From assembly GCF_000298315.2 (NCBI RefSeq), contig NZ_AEYE02000007.1, positions 1 through 60,151 on the forward strand: a stretch of 60,151 bases of DNA. Reading direction: 5' to 3'. The notes beneath the pieces were generated by a model. That model saw only the letters and a program-made list of their open reading frames with translations. It had not been told where the DNA came from and ran no database searches. Of the stretch, positions 1 to 9,646 are shown in pieces; position 1 is the first letter of the stretch, and each line of letters begins with the position of its first letter. This stretch comes from Rhizobium grahamii CCGE 502. Lineage in GTDB: Bacteria; Pseudomonadota; Alphaproteobacteria; Rhizobiales; Rhizobiaceae. Both the position numbers and the translations under genes were made by a program.

Positions 1-3000
1 GCGCCCGTGATCACCGGCGCCACCAACCTGACGGCGATCAGCGAAGACGCCTCCACCTCGGCCAATGGCGGCACGCTCGTCAGCGCGCTCGTCGCCGGCC
101 ACGCGTCGGACGTCGACGGTTCGGTCGCGGGCATCGCGATCAGCGGCAGCTCGCCTACCGGTGGACATTGGGCGTACAGCACGGACAACGGGCAAAGCTG
201 GGCCACATTCTCGGCCAGCAACAGCGCGGCCCTGGTCCTTGGCCTTTCTTCTCTCGTCCGCTTCGTCCCGGACCTGAACGTCCAGACGGAAGATTCGACC
301 TCGCCGCAGACGAAGATCGACCAGCCGACCCTCACCTTCCACGCCTGGGACGGCACGAGTGCTACGGAGGGCACGACCGTCGACCTGACGACGACGGGCT
401 CGACCGGTGGCACCAGCGCTTACAGCAGCGGTACGGCCACGGCATCGCTGGCGATCACCAGCGTCGTCGACCACGTCTTTACCGACGGCAACGACACGGT
501 CGACCTGCACACCTTCGCCTACGACCCAGCGCATGACGCCAACTGGTTCGAGGACGGCAACTATCTCAACGCCGGCGATGGCGATGACGTCGTACGTCTA
601 CCCGACGCAGGCGATCCGCTGGCAAGCCACTATGTTGGCCAGACCTTCAATGCCGGCGCCGGCAACGACACGATCACTGGCGGCGATCTCAATGATCGTA
701 TCGAAGGCGGTGATGGCCACGACCGGATCACCGGCGGGCTCGGAAGCGACACGCTGAGTGGCGGTGCTGGCAGCGACACCTTTGTTCTTGGCCAGGACGT
801 CACCGGATCGGGCACGCGAGCGGTCGAGCTCGGTGACGGCACGACCCGGCAGGTCAGCATCGACGGTCTCGCTGGGACCGCCGATATGGTCACAGGCGGC
901 ACGGGCACGGACGTTATCAATCTCGACGCCTCCGGTGCTCCGGGATATGTCTACGACGCCTACTCGGCTCCGAGCTTCATCTCCGGCGTCGAAATCATCA
1001 ACGGCACCGCCGGCAACGACGTCATCCTGGTTGGCAACAACTACGTCAGCGATGGGATCAACGGCGGCATTTCGATCGACGGCAGGGGCGGCAACGACGT
1101 CATCGGCGGCGGCGCTGGCAACGACACGTTGCTTGGCGGCACAGGCAACGACCTCCTGTCGGGCCTCGGCGGCGACGACCTGCTGAACGGCGGTACGGGC
1201 AACGACGAGATCTGGGGCGGTGCCGGCAACGACACGGTCTTCGGTGGTGAGGGCGACGACACGATCATCGGCGGTGCGGGCAGCGATACGCTCTATGGCA
1301 ACGCCGGCAACGATACATTCGTCTACGCTCCCGGCAACGGTAAGTCCGTCGCCGGCGACGGATCCGACAGCATCGATGGCGGCGACGACATCGACACCCT
1401 GAAGATCGAGCGGCTCGCGGTGGAGCAGAACCGCTACTACGTGAAGGATACCAGCATCGGCTTCAACGTGACCGTCGACCACTACGCCGGCACGCCGGAC
1501 GTGCTTTCCGTCCAAAACGTCGAGAAGCTGGAAATCGATGTCAAGGGTTACGAGCAGGTCGTCCTGCAAGGAAACCTCGGGGGCCTTACGGTCGACGTTG
1601 AAGGCAACGGTGAAGGCAATGGCCTCTTCCTCAACGAGCTTGCCTCAGTAACGAAGGTCACCGCCAATCTTGGCGGCGGCAACGACGAAGTCTATGGCGG
1701 CAATCAGACCGGCGCGATCAACATCGATGGCGGCGACGGTATCGACGTCCTGAAGTATGGGCTGGTCAACGGCCCGGTCGCGATCGACCTCGCAGCAGGG
1801 ACGGCGCAGCACGGCGGATCGACCGACATCGTCACCAACTTCGAAAACGCCATCGGCACGAGCTACGGCGACCATCTCCAGGGCAGTGACGGCGCCAACG
1901 AGCTGAGCGGCGGCGACGGCGGCGACGTGATCGAAGGCCGCGGCGGCAACGATACCATCGACGCCGGCGCGGGCAGCGATCTCATCGTCTACAACAGCGG
2001 CGACGGGTCGGACACGGTCGATGGCGGCGACGGCAATGACACGCTTCATCTCACCGGCGCCAATCAGGCCGAGACCTTCAACATCAACGCGATCTCGTTG
2101 AACAGTGCTAATCATCTCGCCGTCAACATCGAGGCCGGCGACACCAGTGCCGCCGCGACCAACCTGAACTACGAAGTCGCGACCAAGAATGTTGAGGAGT
2201 GGGTTGTCGACGGTGCCGGAGGCAACGACACGTTCGTCGTCAGCGGCAGCCTTTCGGGCACCGGTCTTGCGACATCGACGCTGACGATCAACGGCGGTGA
2301 CGGCGACGACACGCTGGATGTGTCGAAGCTGACCTCGAACGAACACGTGGTCTTCAACGGCGGTGCCGGCAACGACACCATCATCTTCGGCGATGTGGAT
2401 TGGAAGGACGCGACCGCCGTCCAGACGGAGAACGGCTTCCGCATCACGATCGGCGGCAAAACCTTTGACATCAGCGGCGCCGAAGCGTTCCAGTTCAAAA
2501 ACGGCACGGCGACCGTCGAGACACTGGTGGAAGCAGCGCCGTCCGGCGCGACCGGAACGCTGTCGGTCGCCGAGAACGTTGTCGGCGGCACTCCGGTCGG
2601 TACAGTGCAGTCCGCCGATATCAACGGCGGCCTCGACAAGCTGACCTACGCCTTCCTCGTCAATGGCCAAGCATCGCAGATCTCGGCGGATGACAAGTTC
2701 ATCATCAATGCCGACACTGGCGAGATCGTGGTCAAGCAAGGAGCGCAGATCGACTACGAAACCACGCCGGTGGTCGGTGACGGCCACGCGTTGACCGAGA
2801 CCGTTCGGGTGACCGACGTCCATGGGATCTACACGGATCAGGTCGTCAATGTCGTCGTTACGAACGTTAACGAAGTGCCGGTTGCCACTGGCGACAGCTA
2901 CACGACGGACGAAGACACCGCACTTGTCATCAATGCGGCTGGGGTTCTGGCCAACGACAGCGACGTCGACGGCAACACGCTGAAGAGCGTGCTCGTCAAC

Positions 3001-4554
3001 GGTCCGGCACATGGAAGCCTGACGCTCAACGCCGACGGCTCGTTCACCTACACGCCGGCGGCCAACTACAGCGGCGCCGACAGCTTTACCTACAAGGCGA
3101 ACGACGGAACGGCGGACTCCGCGCCTGTCACCGTCAGTATCGATGTCAAGCCGGTAAACGACGGCGAGGCGAAGCTCTCCATCACCGACACCACGCAGAC
3201 TGCGGGTGCGCCGAAGGTCGGCGACCTGCTGACGGCGGCGATCGCCACGGCGGATCCGGACGGCAACGGGACGATGACCTATCACTGGCTGCGCAACGGC
3301 GTCGAGATTTCCGACGCCCATGCCACCACGTATAAGTTGACCAGGGATGACGTCGGTAAGACGATCTCGGTCTACGCGACCTATACGGATGGTCAGGGCT
3401 TCCCGAGCACGACCGCGTCTATCGCCATGACAAGCGCCGTCGTGGGTGCAAATACTGCCCCGGTTGCCGCCGCCGACATCACTGTCTTCACCGATGCGGG
3501 CAACGGCAAGACCATATCGATCTCCCATGAGGCGTTGCTCTGGAGCCCCTACGATCCGGACGGCAACGTGCTTTCGGTGGTCGATGTTGCCGGTGATAGC
3601 AATAAGGTGACGGCGGAGAGCGATGACGTCCTATTCAAGCGCAGCGGTGCCACCAACGAGTTCACCTACAACGTCTACGATGGCGCGGCGAAAACGCACG
3701 TCACTGCAACGGTGGAGAGCGGCCTCACTGGCACCTCGCACGACGACATCATTGTCGCCTTTGGCAGCGGAAGCACCCACACGCTGACCGGTAATGCCGG
3801 GAATGACGTCCTCGTAGGTGCCACCGGCGATCAGAACACCCGAAACGCCATGCACGGCGGAGATGGCCACGATTTGCTGATCAGCGGTGGCAAGAACGAC
3901 AACCTATACGGCGACGCCGGTGACGATGTTCTGGTGGCGCATAGCGGTGCTTACGCCGTCAATATGTGGGGCGGCGATGGTAACGACACTTTCGTTATCG
4001 ACCAGACCGGGCGTATCAATCTGCATGGCGACGGCGGTGTTGACACTCTCGATTTCTCGCACCTCGGCGCTGGAGTAAACTTCACGCTGGGGAATGCGGG
4101 GCAAGGCACTTTCCAGGAGGTCGGTTACGAAAGCATCGAAGGCGTCATCGGCACGCACCTCGCCGATACGCTCACCGGCAACGCACTCGCCAACATCCTC
4201 GAGGGCGGCGCCGGCAAGGACACGCTCATCGGCGGCGGCGGGGCGGACACGTTCGTGCTTGATGTTGACGCGTTGAGCAACATCAACATGGCCGACGTGA
4301 TCACCGACTACAAGGCCAGCGAAGGCGATACGCTCGATGTGTCGAAGCTTCTCGACAGCCTGCTCGGTCATCAGGCGACCGAAGCTGAGGCGCTCGCCAG
4401 CGTCAAGACGACGGTAGCAGGTGCCGATACCGTGGTCAGCGTCAACGCCAATGGCGGCTGGCACGATGTGGCGGTTCTCCAGAACACCACCGAAGCGGTC
4501 AAGATCCTCTACGACGACAAGCACGATACGACGACGGCGCCGCACGTCGGCTAA
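1..4554 (+). CDS. Large RTX/VCBS-type adhesin exported by type I secretion, 3' part only
   Basis: The frame is open to the first base, so the gene starts outside the window; about 1517 codons are visible. The protein is a calcium-binding, cell-surface repeat adhesin. RTX nonapeptide repeats of the GGxGxDxxx type are dense in the codons at about 640-800, 1080-1320, 1900-2050 and 3780-4260. Between them lie cadherin/VCBS-like segments, including an NxAGVLANDSD motif near 2935. The last 110 residues (GGxGADTFVL, then DVITDY, then GDTLDVSKLL) match the C-terminal target domain of type I secreted proteins. The gene lies upstream of a complete type I secretion operon and a LapG-like protease, which suggests a LapA-like biofilm adhesin. 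The N-terminal retention module that would carry a LapG cleavage site is not in the window, so that part is inference. A terminator follows 25 bp after the stop. Confidence 0.9.
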   Translation, partial: APVITGATNLTAISEDASTSANGGTLVSALVAGHASDVDGSVAGIAISGSSPTGGHWAYSTDNGQSWATFSASNSAALVLGLSSLVRFVPDLNVQTEDSTSPQTKIDQPTLTFHAWDGTSATEGTTVDLTTTGSTGGTSAYSSGTATASLAITSVVDHVFTDGNDTVDLHTFAYDPAHDANWFEDGNYLNAGDGDDVVRLPDAGDPLASHYVGQTFNAGAGNDTITGGDLNDRIEGGDGHDRITGGLGSDTLSGGAGSDTFVLGQDVTGSGTRAVELGDGTTRQVSIDGLAGTADMVTGGTGTDVINLDASGAPGYVYDAYSAPSFISGVEIINGTAGNDVILVGNNYVSDGINGGISIDGRGGNDVIGGGAGNDTLLGGTGNDLLSGLGGDDLLNGGTGNDEIWGGAGNDTVFGGEGDDTIIGGAGSDTLYGNAGNDTFVYAPGNGKSVAGDGSDSIDGGDDIDTLKIERLAVEQNRYYVKDTSIGFNVTVDHYAGTPDVLSVQNVEKLEIDVKGYEQVVLQGNLGGLTVDVEGNGEGNGLFLNELASVTKVTANLGGGNDEVYGGNQTGAINIDGGDGIDVLKYGLVNGPVAIDLAAGTAQHGGSTDIVTNFENAIGTSYGDHLQGSDGANELSGGDGGDVIEGRGGNDTIDAGAGSDLIVYNSGDGSDTVDGGDGNDTLHLTGANQAETFNINAISLNSANHLAVNIEAGDTSAAATNLNYEVATKNVEEWVVDGAGGNDTFVVSGSLSGTGLATSTLTINGGDGDDTLDVSKLTSNEHVVFNGGAGNDTIIFGDVDWKDATAVQTENGFRITIGGKTFDISGAEAFQFKNGTATVETLVEAAPSGATGTLSVAENVVGGTPVGTVQSADINGGLDKLTYAFLVNGQASQISADDKFIINADTGEIVVKQGAQIDYETTPVVGDGHALTETVRVTDVHGIYTDQVVNVVVTNVNEVPVATGDSYTTDEDTALVINAAGVLANDSDVDGNTLKSVLVNGPAHGSLTLNADGSFTYTPAANYSGADSFTYKANDGTADSAPVTVSIDVKPVNDGEAKLSITDTTQTAGAPKVGDLLTAAIATADPDGNGTMTYHWLRNGVEISDAHATTYKLTRDDVGKTISVYATYTDGQGFPSTTASIAMTSAVVGANTAPVAAADITVFTDAGNGKTISISHEALLWSPYDPDGNVLSVVDVAGDSNKVTAESDDVLFKRSGATNEFTYNVYDGAAKTHVTATVESGLTGTSHDDIIVAFGSGSTHTLTGNAGNDVLVGATGDQNTRNAMHGGDGHDLLISGGKNDNLYGDAGDDVLVAHSGAYAVNMWGGDGNDTFVIDQTGRINLHGDGGVDTLDFSHLGAGVNFTLGNAGQGTFQEVGYESIEGVIGTHLADTLTGNALANILEGGAGKDTLIGGGGADTFVLDVDALSNINMADVITDYKASEGDTLDVSKLLDSLLGHQATEAEALASVKTTVAGADTVVSVNANGGWHDVAVLQNTTEAVKILYDDKHDTTTAPHVG

Positions 4555-4578
4555 TGGGTTTATGAAACCAGCGAAGGA

Positions 4579-4601
4579 AAAGGCGCCCTTGGGCGCCTTT
4601 T
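4579..4601 (+). terminator. Rho-independent terminator of the adhesin gene
   Basis: A perfect 10-bp stem (AAAGGCGCCC at 4579-4588 and GGGCGCCTTT at 4591-4600) with T-rich sequence directly after it, 25 bp past the adhesin stop codon. Confidence 0.8.
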
Positions 4602-4604
4602 CTG

Positions 4605-4970
4605 CATTCTGGCGTATGTTCGGGTGGAGAGCGGCCAAGTGGAACTCCGGCAACCGCCGCCGCCGTTTGGCAATAATGAGCGTCGGCTTCGGTCACTATC
4701 CTTGCGAACCGCCGCAGTCGGCGCGGGCGGCCGCAACTTCGGAATGGCTCTTCGCCCTCGGCCTGTCGGCTCGCCGTTTCAGCAACCGGTTGGGGGATGT
4801 GGTGAAGTCAGTTGGCCCGCTCCGGCGAAGCCGCATACCCAATGACATTGGCCCGCGCCCCCACCTTGAGAGGCGCAAGTGATACTCCAGCGGATATGAA
4901 TGCCGAGATCCAGGACGGTTTCAGTCGTCGTTTCCGGGTGGAATCCGATGTTCGTCAAAGGCTAGGCAAC
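4605..4970. other. Gap between two terminators, no gene recognised
   Basis: This stretch lies between the adhesin terminator and the terminator of the opposing GGDEF gene. Several short open frames cross it on both strands, but none has a ribosome binding site with a plausible start or a recognisable product. I see no repeat or RNA structure in it. Confidence 0.5.
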
Positions 4971-4972
4971 AA

Positions 4973-4996
4973 AAAAGGGCGTCTTTCGACGCCCTT
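4973..4996 (-). terminator. Rho-independent terminator of the GGDEF-like gene
   Basis: Read on the minus strand, the stem AAGGGCGTC/GACGCCCTT with a 4-base loop is followed by a run of T residues (the A run at 4971-4976 on the plus strand). It lies about 30 bp past the stop of the GGDEF-like gene. Confidence 0.8.
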
Positions 4997-5023
4997 CCAC
5001 AAAGGTTTCACAAATCGATCAGC

Positions 5024-5785
5024 TCAAGCGGCCGGCAGCCGCGACATCGGAATCGCCTCGTCGCTGTCGCCGCCGCGCTGCATCGCCATTTCGTCGGCGA
5101 GCTGGCGGATGTGGTTGAAGTCGGTTGGCCCCTCGAAGACCGCACCGCCGAGACGGATGCCGATGCTCATTGGCGTGCCTTCGTCAGAGAAGGAGGCTTC
5201 CGCCACGCGCCGGCGGATACGGGTGCCGACATCCTGGGCGTTCTCGACGGTAGCGCCCGGCAGGAACACCCCGAGTTCGTTGGTGGCAAGACGGGCCACA
5301 AGGTCGCCCTTTCTGACCGAGGACTGGATGATGGCGGCCAGCGACTGCATGACCGTGTCGGCCCATTGCGGACCGTAGCGCCGGCTGATCTCATCCAGCG
5401 TATCGACGACCACGGCGATCATCACGCCGCCGGCGTCGGTGGCGATTCGCTTGCGCCGGTCGATGTAGTGTTCGACGGCCGCGGCAAAGGCCGTTCCGTT
5501 CAGCGTCTTCGTTACGGCGTCGTGGCGCGCAGTATAGTTAACGGCTTCCTGTAGTTTTTTGAGTTCGGCGACATTGAACCGCAAGATCAAGAGCAGCGGA
5601 AATGCAACAAAAAGCGAAATTACGCTTGCGCCGACAAATCCCACCAAAATTGGTCGATCCGGCACGAGAAGGTTTAAGATAAGTAAAACGCCGACGGATC
5701 CGGCCGCGAAGCAGACAGCGCCGAGGGTGGCGATCCGAAGAGCTGAAACGATTGTGGCGGAAGAGTAACGCTGGCCTAAATTCAT
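5024..5785 (-). CDS. Membrane protein with a degenerate GGDEF domain and intact RxxD site
   Basis: This 253-residue protein has two N-terminal membrane segments (about residues 17-41 and 46-69) with only a few residues between them. A cytoplasmic GGDEF-type domain follows (about 85-215). The catalytic motif that should read GGDEF is ATNEL (residues 167-171), so it should not make c-di-GMP. Five residues upstream, RKGD (158-161) fits the RxxD inhibitory site that binds c-di-GMP in this family. Known inactive GGDEF proteins with an intact RxxD, such as PelD, act as c-di-GMP receptors, so a receptor role is inferred here. It has no EAL domain and no periplasmic domain, so it is not LapD. It is divergent from the type I secretion operon and converges on the adhesin gene. 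The ATG lacks a strong ribosome binding site, so the start is less certain. Confidence 0.85.
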   Translation of the reverse strand: MNLGQRYSSATIVSALRIATLGAVCFAAGSVGVLLILNLLVPDRPILVGFVGASVISLFVAFPLLLILRFNVAELKKLQEAVNYTARHDAVTKTLNGTAFAAAVEHYIDRRKRIATDAGGVMIAVVVDTLDEISRRYGPQWADTVMQSLAAIIQSSVRKGDLVARLATNELGVFLPGATVENAQDVGTRIRRRVAEASFSDEGTPMSIGIRLGGAVFEGPTDFNHIRQLADEMAMQRGGDSDEAIPMSRLPAA

Positions 5786-6021
5786 CGCGGGTCATGTCCG
5801 TTTGAAAGTAGTACCAGATAAACAGGTCCGGGCAAAACCCCCGTTAAAAAATCCTGTAAAATTCTTGCTTTAGGCAGTTGTCCACCGCGATTAACTGTTT
5901 TGGCACGAATGCTCGCGGTCGCAATTGGAATGTGGAAAGATTGGTGTTACTTATTTGCCGAAGAAAAGTCTTTGGTATACGGGTACGCCGTGTGAATCTT
6001 TGATGTTGAGGGGCATCGATC

Positions 6022-7464
6022 TTGTTTAAGGGCAAAAGAATTTTTGCAGCATTGTCTGCGACGGTTGCTTTAAATTTTTCGTTTTATGCTGATGCCAATG
6101 CAATGTCTCTGCAGCAGGCCATCGAAAAGACGATGAAAACGAACCCGCAGATCTTGCAAGCTGCGAAGGACCGTGAAGCTGTAGAGTTTGAACTGCGCCA
6201 GGCGCGTGGTCTATACTTGCCATCGGTAGACTTGGAAAGCGGTATTGGTCGTCGTCGGCTGTCGAATGCCAGCTCCGGGTCGCTCAGAGACGATCACGAC
6301 TATCTGTCTCCGGGCGATGTTGGTCTGACGATCTCGCAGACACTGTACGATGGCGGCAGCCGTCGCGCCCAGGTGCAGCAGCAGGCCTCGCGCGTCGATG
6401 GCGCCTCCTTTCGGGTTCTCGAGCGTTCCGAATCGCTCGCCCTCGAAGTGACGCAAGACTATCTGGAATATGTGCTCCAGAATCAGATCGTGGCTGCTGC
6501 CAAGCAGAACGTCGCCTTCCACACGCAGATGGTCGGCGATATCGACGAGAGCATCAAGGGCGGTGCCCTGACGGACGCCGACCGCCTGCAGGGCAGCGAG
6601 CGTCTGCAGGCCGCCAAGGCGCGGCTGCGCGAAGCGCAGGAAGAGCTGGAGCAGACGAAGATCCGCTTCCTCCAGGTCGTTGGCGAGCCGATTGCCAATG
6701 CGCAGACGCCGCCGTCGGTTGGCAGGTACGTTCCGAAGACGCTGAACGATGCAGTGTTCGTCGCCGCCAAGAACAGCCCGCGCATCTATTCGGCCAATGC
6801 TGATGTCGATGCGGCCGACGCTGGCGTCCGCGGCGCGCGCGCCAACTACATGCCAAAGGTCAACCTCGAAGGCACCGCCCGTGTCGGCAACGATATCGAC
6901 GGCGACGCGGGCAACACCAACGACTATCAGGTTCGCGTTGTTGCGCGCTGGAACCTTTATCGTGGCGGTATCGACGTTGCTCGCGAGCAGGAGCAGATCC
7001 GTCGTGCCGACGAGCAGCGCTACAATCTCGCCCAGGTTCAGCGAGAGGTCTCGGAGTCGGTCCGTTCTGCCTGGAATGAGCGCGTCAGCCGTGGCGAGCT
7101 CTCCGGTATCCTCAACAAGCAGGCCTCGATCAATAACCAGCTCGTTGGCTCCTATCGCGAGCAGTTCAAGGTCGGCCAGCGTTCGCTGCTCGACGTGCTC
7201 GATGCGCAGAACACGCGCTTCAACACGCAGGTTCTTGCCGATACTGCGCGCGTCGCGTCGCAGTTTGCCGAGTACAAGATCCTGGCCGCCTCCGGCAATC
7301 TGCTTCAGACGATGAAGCTGAAGCCGGTCGAGCAGTCCAAACCTTATGCGCGGGAAGAGTTTGTTGTCCCCGCGGGCGTCGCGAATCCCGGATACGTCGA
7401 GCTTGATTCCCATCAGAAAGCCGGCATGCCCCTGGACCTTCTAGCGCCAATTCGACAGCAGTAG
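6022..7464 (+). CDS. TolC-family outer membrane channel for type I secretion
   Basis: This 480-residue protein forms the outer membrane exit duct of a type I secretion system. A signal peptide is visible (hydrophobic stretch ending ADANA near residue 27), followed by the two TolC-type helical repeats; the motifs AxxQNVAFHTQMVG and WNLYRGG are typical. The start is TTG, preceded by GAGGGG about 8 bases upstream. It is the first gene of an operon with the ABC transporter (19-bp gap), the HlyD-like adaptor and the RHH-PAS protein. The likely substrate is the adhesin encoded upstream. The C-terminal tail after about residue 440 is rich in proline and looks disordered. Confidence 0.92.
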   Translation: MFKGKRIFAALSATVALNFSFYADANAMSLQQAIEKTMKTNPQILQAAKDREAVEFELRQARGLYLPSVDLESGIGRRRLSNASSGSLRDDHDYLSPGDVGLTISQTLYDGGSRRAQVQQQASRVDGASFRVLERSESLALEVTQDYLEYVLQNQIVAAAKQNVAFHTQMVGDIDESIKGGALTDADRLQGSERLQAAKARLREAQEELEQTKIRFLQVVGEPIANAQTPPSVGRYVPKTLNDAVFVAAKNSPRIYSANADVDAADAGVRGARANYMPKVNLEGTARVGNDIDGDAGNTNDYQVRVVARWNLYRGGIDVAREQEQIRRADEQRYNLAQVQREVSESVRSAWNERVSRGELSGILNKQASINNQLVGSYREQFKVGQRSLLDVLDAQNTRFNTQVLADTARVASQFAEYKILAASGNLLQTMKLKPVEQSKPYAREEFVVPAGVANPGYVELDSHQKAGMPLDLLAPIRQQ

Positions 7465-7483
7465 TCGACGTGGCCATGGAACA

Positions 7484-9646
7484 ATGCTGAACGTAGCGCT
7501 CGAGACCTCCAGCAGCACACCGCTGCAGACATTCAAAGCCGCATTCAAATCCGTGGCTGCGTTCTATGGCCGACCAAGCTCCGACACGGTCCTCTTCTCC
7601 GGTCTTCCGGACGAGGTGACCGAGTCGCTTGAGCTGGACGATGTCGAGCGGATGGCCGAGCGCATTGGCCTGCAGGTGATAAAGCATCAGGAGCGCGAAT
7701 GTCGCCAGGGCAATTTCGATTGCCCGGCGATTGTCGCATTCGCCGATGGCAGCGTGCTGCCGCTGCTCGAGATCGCCGAGGACGGCTCCTATGTCACGGA
7801 TATCGTTCCGATTGCCGGCAACGCAATCCGTCTGACGCGGGAAGAATTCCTGGCGCTGAAGCCACAACTCGCATTCGCCTTTACGCTTTACTATCAGAAC
7901 GCCTCGGAAGAGGCGCTCGTCGGCAATGCGGTCGAGATCGAGAAGCGGCATTGGCTGGCAACCACGCTTGCGCCTTACTGGCGCACCTATGTCCGCGTGA
8001 TGGTCGCGGCGCTGTTCATCAATCTGATTGCGCTCGGCTCGCCGCTGTTTACGATGAACGTCTATGACCGGGTGCTGCCGAACAAAGCGATCCCGACGCT
8101 TTGGGTCTTGGCCGCGGGCATTTCGCTCGCCTATATCTTCGACTTCCTGCTGAAGACGGCACGCTCCTCGCTGATCGATTATGCGGGCCGCAAGGCGGAC
8201 CTGCGCCTCTCGCAGCTACTCTTCGACAAGGTGCTCAATTCGACACTCGCCTCGCGGCCGATGTCGACGGGCGAATATGCCAACCGCGTCACCCAGTACG
8301 AATTTGTTCGCGAGTTCTTCACGTCGAACACCATCGGCGTGCTGATCGACAGTCTGTTTGTCTTCATCTTTCTCGGCGTCATTTACCTGATCGCTGGCTG
8401 GCTTGTGGTGATCCCGGCGGTAGCGTTCGTCTTGTCCGTCGTTATCGGCCTCTATGCGCAGGCGGCGATCGGCAAGCGTATGGCGACCGCCGCCAACGAG
8501 GCATCGCGCCGCCAGTCGCTGTTGGTGGAGACGATTTCGACGATCGAAACGCTGAAGAGCCTGCGCGCCGAAGCGACGATGCTGCGCCGTTGGCAGGAAC
8601 TGACCAAGTATTCGAGCCGCACCAGCGAGGACATCAAGCATATCTCGACGAATGCCATCAACCTGACAATGTTCATCCAGCAGATGGTGAGCGTCCTGAT
8701 CGTGATTGCCGGCACCTACGAGTTTTCAGAGGGACGGATTGCCATGGGCGCGATCGTCGCGACCGTCATGCTGGCAAGCCGCGCCGGCGCGCCGCTCGGC
8801 CAGATCGCCATGACGCTGGCGCGCTTCCGCCAGGCAACCATGTCGCTTCGCATCCTGGACAAGATCATGGAACAGCCGGACGACCGCCCGTCGACCGTCG
8901 GCTTCGTCAACCGGGAGATCACCCGCGGCGCCTTCAGCTTCCAGGATGTCTCGTTCCAGTACCCGGGCTCGGACTATCCGGTCATCAACAAGCTGTCCTT
9001 TACAGTGAAGCCCGGCGAGCGGATCGGCATCATCGGCCGCATCGGCTCGGGCAAGACGACGCTCGGTCGCTTACTCGACGGGCTGTTTTGCCCTTCGGGC
9101 GGTCGCGTACTGATCGATGGCGTCGACATCCGCCAGTATCACATGGCCGAAGTTCGCTCGGCGGTCGCCGTGGCTGGCCAGTCGTCCGATCTCTTTTCCG
9201 GGACGGTGAAGGAAAATCTGCTGATCGGACGCGCCGACGCGACCGACGAGGAACTCCTCGAGGTAGCGCGTATGACCGGCGTCGACGAGTTCGTTGGCAA
9301 CCATCCGCGCGGCTTCGACATGCCGGTCGGCGAGCGCGGCACCAACCTGTCGAGCGGCCAGAAGCAGGCGCTGACGATCGCCCGTCTATTGCTCACGAAA
9401 CCGAAGATCGTGTTTCTCGACGAGCCGTCTGGCGCCATGGATCTGGCCACCGAGCGCAACCTGATTGCGCGCCTGTCGCAGGCGATCAGCCGCGACACCA
9501 CGCTTCTGATTGCCACCCATCGCTACAGCATGCTTGAGCTCGTCGATCGCCTGATCGTCGTCGACAAGGGCCGGATCATCGCCGACGGGCCGAAGAATGC
9601 GGTCATCGAAGCCATGCAGCGCAAGCCGGCGGGAGCGCAGTCATGA
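7484..9646 (+). CDS. Type I secretion ABC transporter (permease and ATPase fused)
   Basis: This 720-residue inner membrane exporter belongs to the HlyB/LapB group. The N-terminal 140 residues resemble a C39 peptidase-like domain with no evident catalytic cysteine-histidine pair, as in exporters whose substrates are not cleaved. Transmembrane segments occupy about residues 165-450. The ATPase domain carries Walker A (GRIGSGKTT, near 518-526), the signature (LSSGQKQ, near 622) and Walker B (KIVFLDEPSGAMD, near 640). It powers export of the adhesin with the TolC-like and HlyD-like neighbours. Its stop overlaps the start of the adaptor gene (ATGA), which suggests coupled translation. Confidence 0.94.
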   Translation: MLNVALETSSSTPLQTFKAAFKSVAAFYGRPSSDTVLFSGLPDEVTESLELDDVERMAERIGLQVIKHQERECRQGNFDCPAIVAFADGSVLPLLEIAEDGSYVTDIVPIAGNAIRLTREEFLALKPQLAFAFTLYYQNASEEALVGNAVEIEKRHWLATTLAPYWRTYVRVMVAALFINLIALGSPLFTMNVYDRVLPNKAIPTLWVLAAGISLAYIFDFLLKTARSSLIDYAGRKADLRLSQLLFDKVLNSTLASRPMSTGEYANRVTQYEFVREFFTSNTIGVLIDSLFVFIFLGVIYLIAGWLVVIPAVAFVLSVVIGLYAQAAIGKRMATAANEASRRQSLLVETISTIETLKSLRAEATMLRRWQELTKYSSRTSEDIKHISTNAINLTMFIQQMVSVLIVIAGTYEFSEGRIAMGAIVATVMLASRAGAPLGQIAMTLARFRQATMSLRILDKIMEQPDDRPSTVGFVNREITRGAFSFQDVSFQYPGSDYPVINKLSFTVKPGERIGIIGRIGSGKTTLGRLLDGLFCPSGGRVLIDGVDIRQYHMAEVRSAVAVAGQSSDLFSGTVKENLLIGRADATDEELLEVARMTGVDEFVGNHPRGFDMPVGERGTNLSSGQKQALTIARLLLTKPKIVFLDEPSGAMDLATERNLIARLSQAISRDTTLLIATHRYSMLELVDRLIVVDKGRIIADGPKNAVIEAMQRKPAGAQS

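Noticed and set aside
2930-2960. AAG motifs in the adhesin as LapG cleavage sites
   Set aside because: They lie inside VCBS-like domains in the C-terminal half; known LapG sites are near the N-terminus, which is outside the window.
1645-3528. A 627-codon open frame antisense to the adhesin gene
   Set aside because: Its composition (long runs of V, G, D, R) mirrors the GC-rich repeat codons of the adhesin, and it has no domain or ribosome binding site. It is a shadow of the repeats.
640-4260. Tandem DNA repeats in the adhesin gene as a possible mobile or CRISPR-like array
   Set aside because: The repeats are in frame, 27 bases long and code for GGxGxDxxx motifs; they are protein repeats.
5024-5785. 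Active diguanylate cyclase
   Set aside because: The catalytic GGDEF motif is replaced by ATNEL and the metal-binding aspartates are not in place.
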